This document shows positions 5,357 through 8,136 of a stretch of 8,136 nt of DNA, piece after piece. The position numbers were made by a program, and so were the translations under genes. The notes below the pieces were generated by a model that worked only from the letters and a program-made list of their open reading frames with translations, ran no database searches and was not told the origin of the DNA. The stretch comes from an uncultured Fusicatenibacter sp. (lineage in GTDB: Bacteria; Bacillota; Clostridia; Lachnospirales; Lachnospiraceae). The stretch is taken from NCBI GenBank assembly GCA_902493585.1, contig CABUPZ010000101.1:1-8136 (forward strand), written 5' to 3'. The first letter of the stretch is position 1; each line of letters starts with the position of its first letter.

Positions 5357-6589
5357 TCAAAGCTCCAAAGCACATGCCGCGGCATAGGCCGTTGACCATG
5401 CCACCTGCAGATTGAACCCTCCGGTCAAAGCGTCCACATCCAGCACTTCCCCGATGAAATACAGATTTTTCACCTTTTTGGACTCCATCGTTCCCGGATT
5501 GACTTCCTTAACAGAAACTCCGCCCTGGGTAATGATTGCTTCACGGTATGGGCGGGTTCCGACGATCGTCAGCGGAAAATGTTTCGTCTTCTCCACCAGC
5601 ATCCGGCGTTCCTCCCGGGATATTCCGTTGACCGGGCGGTCCGGCGCGATTCCGGACAGTTCGATCATCACAGGCACCAGCCTGGACGGAAACAGTTCCG
5701 GCACCACGTTCTTGAACTGTTTGTTCTGCGCTGCCTGAAACTCCCGGAGCAGACGTTCATCCAGCTGTGTTTCCGTCAGCGCCGGCTTCAGATCGATCTC
5801 CGCCTCCAGCGGCCAGGGAAGCCCGGATTTTCCGATATAGGAACTGGCGCTCAGCACCAGAGGTCCCGTGATTCCGAAATGGGTAAACATCATTTCCCCA
5901 AAGCCTTCATACACCGTTTTTTTCTTTCCTTTTACACGAAGGGCAACATTTCTGAGCGAAAGCCCCTGAAGCTTCGGAATATAGGTCTCCCCGGTTTCCA
6001 GCGGCACAAGCGCCGGTTTCAGTTCCGTGACCGTGTGGCCGCATTCCTTTGCCAGCCGATAACCGTCCCCGGTGGAGCCGGTGGTCGGATAAGACAGACC
6101 TCCGGTAGCTATCATTACCACATCCATCGCCAGGCGTGTTCCGTTTTCCAGCACGATTCCCCTGACAACGCCTTCCGTACACTGGAGATGACGTACTTTC
6201 GTTCCCAGATGAATTTTGACACCAGCTTCCTTCAGCGCCCGCTCCAGTCCCCGGATGATATCCGAAGAATGATCCGATGCCGGAAACGCCCTGTTTCCCC
6301 GCTCAACCTTCACAGGCACCCGATGCTGTTCAAAAAAATCCATAATGTCCTGGCTGGTGTATCCGTAACCGGAACTGTACATAAATTTTGCGTTGCTCAC
6401 AATATTCTGAAAAAAATCTTCCGCCGGGCAGGCATTGGTGAAATTGCACCGTCCCTTTCCGGTGATAAACAACTTTTTCCCCAGCTTCTCATTCTGTTCA
6501 TACAGATGCACTTCGTGCCCGTATCCGGCCGCCTGCACAGCGGCGAACATTCCCGCCGCTCCGCCGCCGATAATTCCTACCTTAGCCAT
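5357..6589 (-). CDS. HI0933/BaiN-family FAD-dependent oxidoreductase
   Basis: A 410-residue flavoprotein of the HI0933 / YhiN / BaiN family, also annotated as aminoacetone oxidase family FAD-binding enzyme. The FAD-binding Rossmann motif is IIGGGAAGM at 6-14, followed by an acidic residue at the second strand end (Glu31), then the family signature TGKGRCNFTN at 43-52. A second conserved stretch, IATGGLSYPTTGSTGDGY, lies near 160-177, and the C-terminal FAD motif YFIGEVLDVDALTGGFNLQ is near 377-396. The substrate of most members is unknown. One clostridial relative, BaiN of Clostridium scindens, was reported to act in bile-acid 7-dehydroxylation, but membership alone does not imply that here. 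The ATG at 6589 has a GGGAG ribosome binding site 6 nt upstream. It starts 13 bp after the rpiR-type stop, so it is cotranscribed. No membrane segments are seen. The family is conserved next to cmk in related genomes (from memory). Confidence 0.88.
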   Translation of the reverse strand: MAKVGIIGGGAAGMFAAVQAAGYGHEVHLYEQNEKLGKKLFITGKGRCNFTNACPAEDFFQNIVSNAKFMYSSGYGYTSQDIMDFFEQHRVPVKVERGNRAFPASDHSSDIIRGLERALKEAGVKIHLGTKVRHLQCTEGVVRGIVLENGTRLAMDVVMIATGGLSYPTTGSTGDGYRLAKECGHTVTELKPALVPLETGETYIPKLQGLSLRNVALRVKGKKKTVYEGFGEMMFTHFGITGPLVLSASSYIGKSGLPWPLEAEIDLKPALTETQLDERLLREFQAAQNKQFKNVVPELFPSRLVPVMIELSGIAPDRPVNGISREERRMLVEKTKHFPLTIVGTRPYREAIITQGGVSVKEVNPGTMESKKVKNLYFIGEVLDVDALTGGFNLQVAWSTAYAAACALEL

Positions 6590-6602
6590 AATTTTCTCCC
6601 GG

Positions 6603-7565
6603 TTATGATAATTTTATGTCTCCTTTGTCTTTGACAGCGGTGATTTCATCACTGCTGTATACCTGGTACTCATCCCAGATTTCTTCCATGGTCTCCAGTG
6701 TCTCGACCACATCCTCCTGGCGTTTCATGCAAAGTGCCACCACCAGCGCATTGATCAGGCTCAACGGAGCGACCAGGGAATCCACGATGGATGCCATATC
6801 GCTTTTTGCGATCAGACTGCAGGAAGACCATGCGTTGATCGGTGAATGGACGCTGTCCGTGATCGTAATGACCTTCGCATGCCGTTTGCTTGCAAATTCC
6901 AGCGCTTTCTGGGTGCGCAGGGAATAGCGGGGAAAACTGATCCCGATCATGACATCTTCCTCGCCGATCCGTATCATCTGTTCAAAAATCTCACTGGCGC
7001 TGCTGGTCTGTATCAGACGCACATCGTCAAAAATCATATGAAGATAAAACGCGAGAAAACTTGCCAGCGGAGCACAACTGCGGATTCCTACGATATAAAT
7101 TGTCCGGGCATTTAACAGCATTTCCACGGACTGCTCAAAGGAAGCGCTGCTGACTTCCTCCATGGTCATTTTGATCTTATCAATATCCGACTGAAGCACG
7201 GTATTGAGGATCTCCCCCTGCGGAACTCTTCCGTAGGTCATCTGCATCCGTTGGATCGAATTGAGCCTCGTCATGACCAGCTCCTCCAGCGCCCGGTGAA
7301 ACTCCGGAAATCCGGCATAGCCAAGCTGCATCGCAAACCGCACGGTCGTGGATTCGCTCACATTCACCTGTGCTCCCAGCTTCGCCGCTGTCATGAAAAC
7401 TGCCTGGTCATAATGCTCCGAAATATAATCCGCCAGACGTTTCTGCCCTTTGCTCATGGAAGAATACTGCTGATTGAGACGGGTCAGAAGATTCTCCTGC
7501 GGCTCTGTCTTTTGGCTGTCTCTGGCTTTTTCCTCTTGATTCTCTGTATTATTTTTTTCTGTCAT
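6603..7565 (-). CDS. MurR/RpiR-family transcriptional regulator (HTH plus SIS domain)
   Basis: A 320-residue regulator of the RpiR type. The N-terminal helix-turn-helix domain spans about 25-105, with the family signature of helix, LGAQVNVSESTTVRFAMQLGYAGFPEF and the following helix. The SIS sugar-phosphate binding domain spans about 150-285, beginning ARTIYIVGIRS and including GISFPRYS and ITDSVHSPI. Members sense phosphosugars and control sugar or amino-sugar genes, but the ligand here cannot be read. The first 24 residues are Glu/Asn/Lys-rich and unstructured. The ATG at 7565 is chosen because an upstream ATG (7634, same frame) has no ribosome binding site and an earlier start (7763) would lie above the promoter; a weak AGGAAAAGAAG precedes 7565. 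No sugar genes lie beside it; it heads the flavoprotein-cmk-ispH-rpsA cluster. Autoregulation is possible because its promoter spacer holds a palindrome. Confidence 0.87.
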   Translation of the reverse strand: MTEKNNTENQEEKARDSQKTEPQENLLTRLNQQYSSMSKGQKRLADYISEHYDQAVFMTAAKLGAQVNVSESTTVRFAMQLGYAGFPEFHRALEELVMTRLNSIQRMQMTYGRVPQGEILNTVLQSDIDKIKMTMEEVSSASFEQSVEMLLNARTIYIVGIRSCAPLASFLAFYLHMIFDDVRLIQTSSASEIFEQMIRIGEEDVMIGISFPRYSLRTQKALEFASKRHAKVITITDSVHSPINAWSSCSLIAKSDMASIVDSLVAPLSLINALVVALCMKRQEDVVETLETMEEIWDEYQVYSSDEITAVKDKGDIKLS

Positions 7566-7587
7566 TTTTACTTCTTTTCCTGCAGTG

Positions 7588-7603
7588 CCGGAAGAATCTC
7601 CGG
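7588..7603 (-). promoter_or_regulatory. Small hairpin in the rpiR leader
   Basis: CCGGA (7588-7592) and TCCGG (7599-7603) form a 5-bp stem with a 6-nt loop within the leader, 23 bp upstream of the chosen ATG. It is too short to call a riboswitch, and no T-tract follows. No known riboswitch motif was recognised in the leader 7566-7688. Confidence 0.25.
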
Positions 7604-7694
7604 TACTCCAGACAAACTCCCCTTCCCCCTGCATATATTGTTTTACCGGAGCGAACGCTGCATTTCGCCCGGTGATTGACGCGTTCCGGTTTCG

Positions 7695-7723
7695 ATTATA
7701 GCATGGTTTTTTCCCATACGCAA
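7695..7723 (-). promoter_or_regulatory. Promoter of the rpiR-flavoprotein-cmk-ispH-rpsA cluster
   Basis: On the minus strand TTGCGT (7723-7718) and TATAAT (7700-7695) are 17 bp apart, and a TGC just before the -10 box makes it an extended -10. The start would be near 7688, leaving a leader of roughly 120 nt before the ATG at 7565. The spacer holds an ATGG-7-CCAT inverted repeat (7703-7706 and 7714-7717), in the right place for an operator. The terminator of the upstream gene ends 10 bp before the -35 box. Confidence 0.75.
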
Positions 7724-7732
7724 ATGTAAAAC

Positions 7733-7782
7733 AAAAAATACCGCCCGGCTTCCCGGACTTCACTGTCCGGGCCGCCAGGCGG
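7733..7782 (-). terminator. Strong intrinsic terminator of the carboxyltransferase gene
   Basis: On the minus strand GGCGG/CCGCC (7782-7778 with 7745-7741), GCC/GGC (7776-7774 with 7749-7747) and the perfect 7-bp GTCCGGG / CCCGGAC core (7771-7765 with 7758-7752) stack into a long stem with two small mismatches and a 6-nt loop (7764-7759). It is followed by TA and six Ts (7738-7733). It lies about 30 bp after the stop of the carboxyltransferase gene and separates it from the rpiR promoter. Confidence 0.9.
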
Positions 7783-7812
7783 ATTCTTTACGCTTGAACT
7801 TTATTCAGTTCA

Positions 7813-8136
7813 TCAAACCGGATATGCGCCGTTCTCATTGTCGGCTGCAGCCGGATCTACTTTTGTCTTCTGCGCTTCGCGGTATTTGAAGAACTCAACC
7901 GCTACCTGCGGGAACAGAGCGTAGGTCAGGACATCCTCATCCTGCTCTTTCCATTTCGCCATCTCTGCTTCCAGCTTCGGAAGTTCCGGCTCAAGCAGAT
8001 CTGCGTAACGGCAGGTGATCGGCTCTGTATCGCCGATGCACTTCTTCTGTACTTCCGGATTGAACGGTTTTACCGTAGCACCGTACTTTCCGCTGAGCAC
8101 GTCTTTGGTCTCTTTCGTTACCATCTTGTAACGCTC
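7813..8136 (-). CDS. Oxaloacetate decarboxylase alpha / pyruvate carboxylase subunit B-like carboxyltransferase, C-terminal fragment (cut by window edge)
   Basis: Only the last 107 codons are inside the window; the frame runs open past 8136. The peptide begins ERYKMVTKETKDVLSGKYG, continues through PEVQKKCIGDTEPITCRYADLLEPEL and DEDVLTYALFPQVAVEFF, which is the conserved C-terminal segment of the carboxyltransferase subunit of oxaloacetate decarboxylase and pyruvate carboxylase B (family knowledge). The protein moves the carboxyl group between oxaloacetate and biotin. It ends at DNENGAYPV, with no biotinyl domain and no AMKM motif, so biotin must be carried by a separate protein, as in sodium-pumping decarboxylases of clostridia. 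That partner would have to lie upstream in the operon or elsewhere, because the terminator follows directly. An ATG at 8124 lies inside the conserved region and is not the true start. Confidence 0.85.
   Translation of the reverse strand, partial: ERYKMVTKETKDVLSGKYGATVKPFNPEVQKKCIGDTEPITCRYADLLEPELPKLEAEMAKWKEQDEDVLTYALFPQVAVEFFKYREAQKTKVDPAAADNENGAYPV

Noticed and set aside
5579..6634. Long open plus-strand frame opposite the flavoprotein gene
   Set aside because: The composition (Arg/His/Gln-rich) is typical of the antisense frame of a GC-rich gene, and the minus-strand product has unambiguous FAD motifs.
7566..7763. 66-codon N-terminal extension of the RpiR-type regulator
   Set aside because: Most of it lies at or upstream of the promoter (7695-7723), and its start falls inside the preceding terminator.
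1..8136. CRISPR array, toxin-antitoxin pair, phage or defence system
   Set aside because: No direct repeats with regular spacers, no small gene pairs and no defence-type domains were seen; the genes are housekeeping or common accessory families.

Overview
The window looks like chromosomal housekeeping DNA from a Gram-positive anaerobe of the Clostridia, most likely a Lachnospiraceae relative. This is inferred from strong Shine-Dalgarno sequences, sigma-A-type promoters, intrinsic terminators with T-tracts, and the gene order flavoprotein (HI0933/BaiN family) - cmk - ispH - S1 protein. In related clostridia ispH and the S1 gene are often fused into one protein. The product families (RpiR, a CmpB-type membrane protein, an oxaloacetate decarboxylase-type carboxyltransferase without a biotin tail) fit the same group. 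I see no phage, transposase, CRISPR, tRNA or rRNA sequence.

Layout. Positions 1-69 hold the first 23 codons of ruvA (minus strand). It is divergent from a YprB-type DEDD nuclease gene on the plus strand (220-1284), and both promoters are legible in the 150-bp gap. Between 1285 and 1524 the nuclease gene and a minus-strand membrane-protein gene converge on a structured intergenic region with two long inverted repeats that serve as plausible terminators. The CmpB-type membrane protein (1525-2469) has a suspicious 5' end: a good ATG and Shine-Dalgarno lie just upstream but in another frame. The 200-bp gap above it (2470-2669) holds a candidate promoter embedded in repeated TGACAG/CTGTCA hexamers.

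From 2670 to 7565 a compact minus-strand cluster reads, in transcription order, rpiR-type regulator, HI0933-family flavoprotein, cytidylate kinase (cmk), IspH and S1 (rpsA). Gaps are 13, 51 and 25 bp, and ispH and rpsA overlap by 20 bp. A near-consensus promoter (TTGCGT-17-TATAAT) lies upstream of rpiR. A second good promoter match (TTGAAA-17-TATGAT) lies inside ispH in an AT-rich stretch and could give rpsA its own transcription. Upstream of rpiR, a strong intrinsic terminator closes a further minus-strand gene, the C-terminal end of an oxaloacetate decarboxylase/pyruvate carboxylase subunit B-like carboxyltransferase (7813-8136, cut by the window edge).

The cluster joins a sugar-phosphate-type regulator, a flavoprotein, pyrimidine nucleotide salvage, the last step of MEP isoprenoid synthesis, and an RNA-binding S1 protein. 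The genes share transcription and translational coupling rather than one obvious pathway. I found no convincing undescribed system. The points most worth checking are the membrane-protein start or frameshift, the mutually exclusive RNA pairings after yprB, the internal rpsA promoter and the hexamer cluster.
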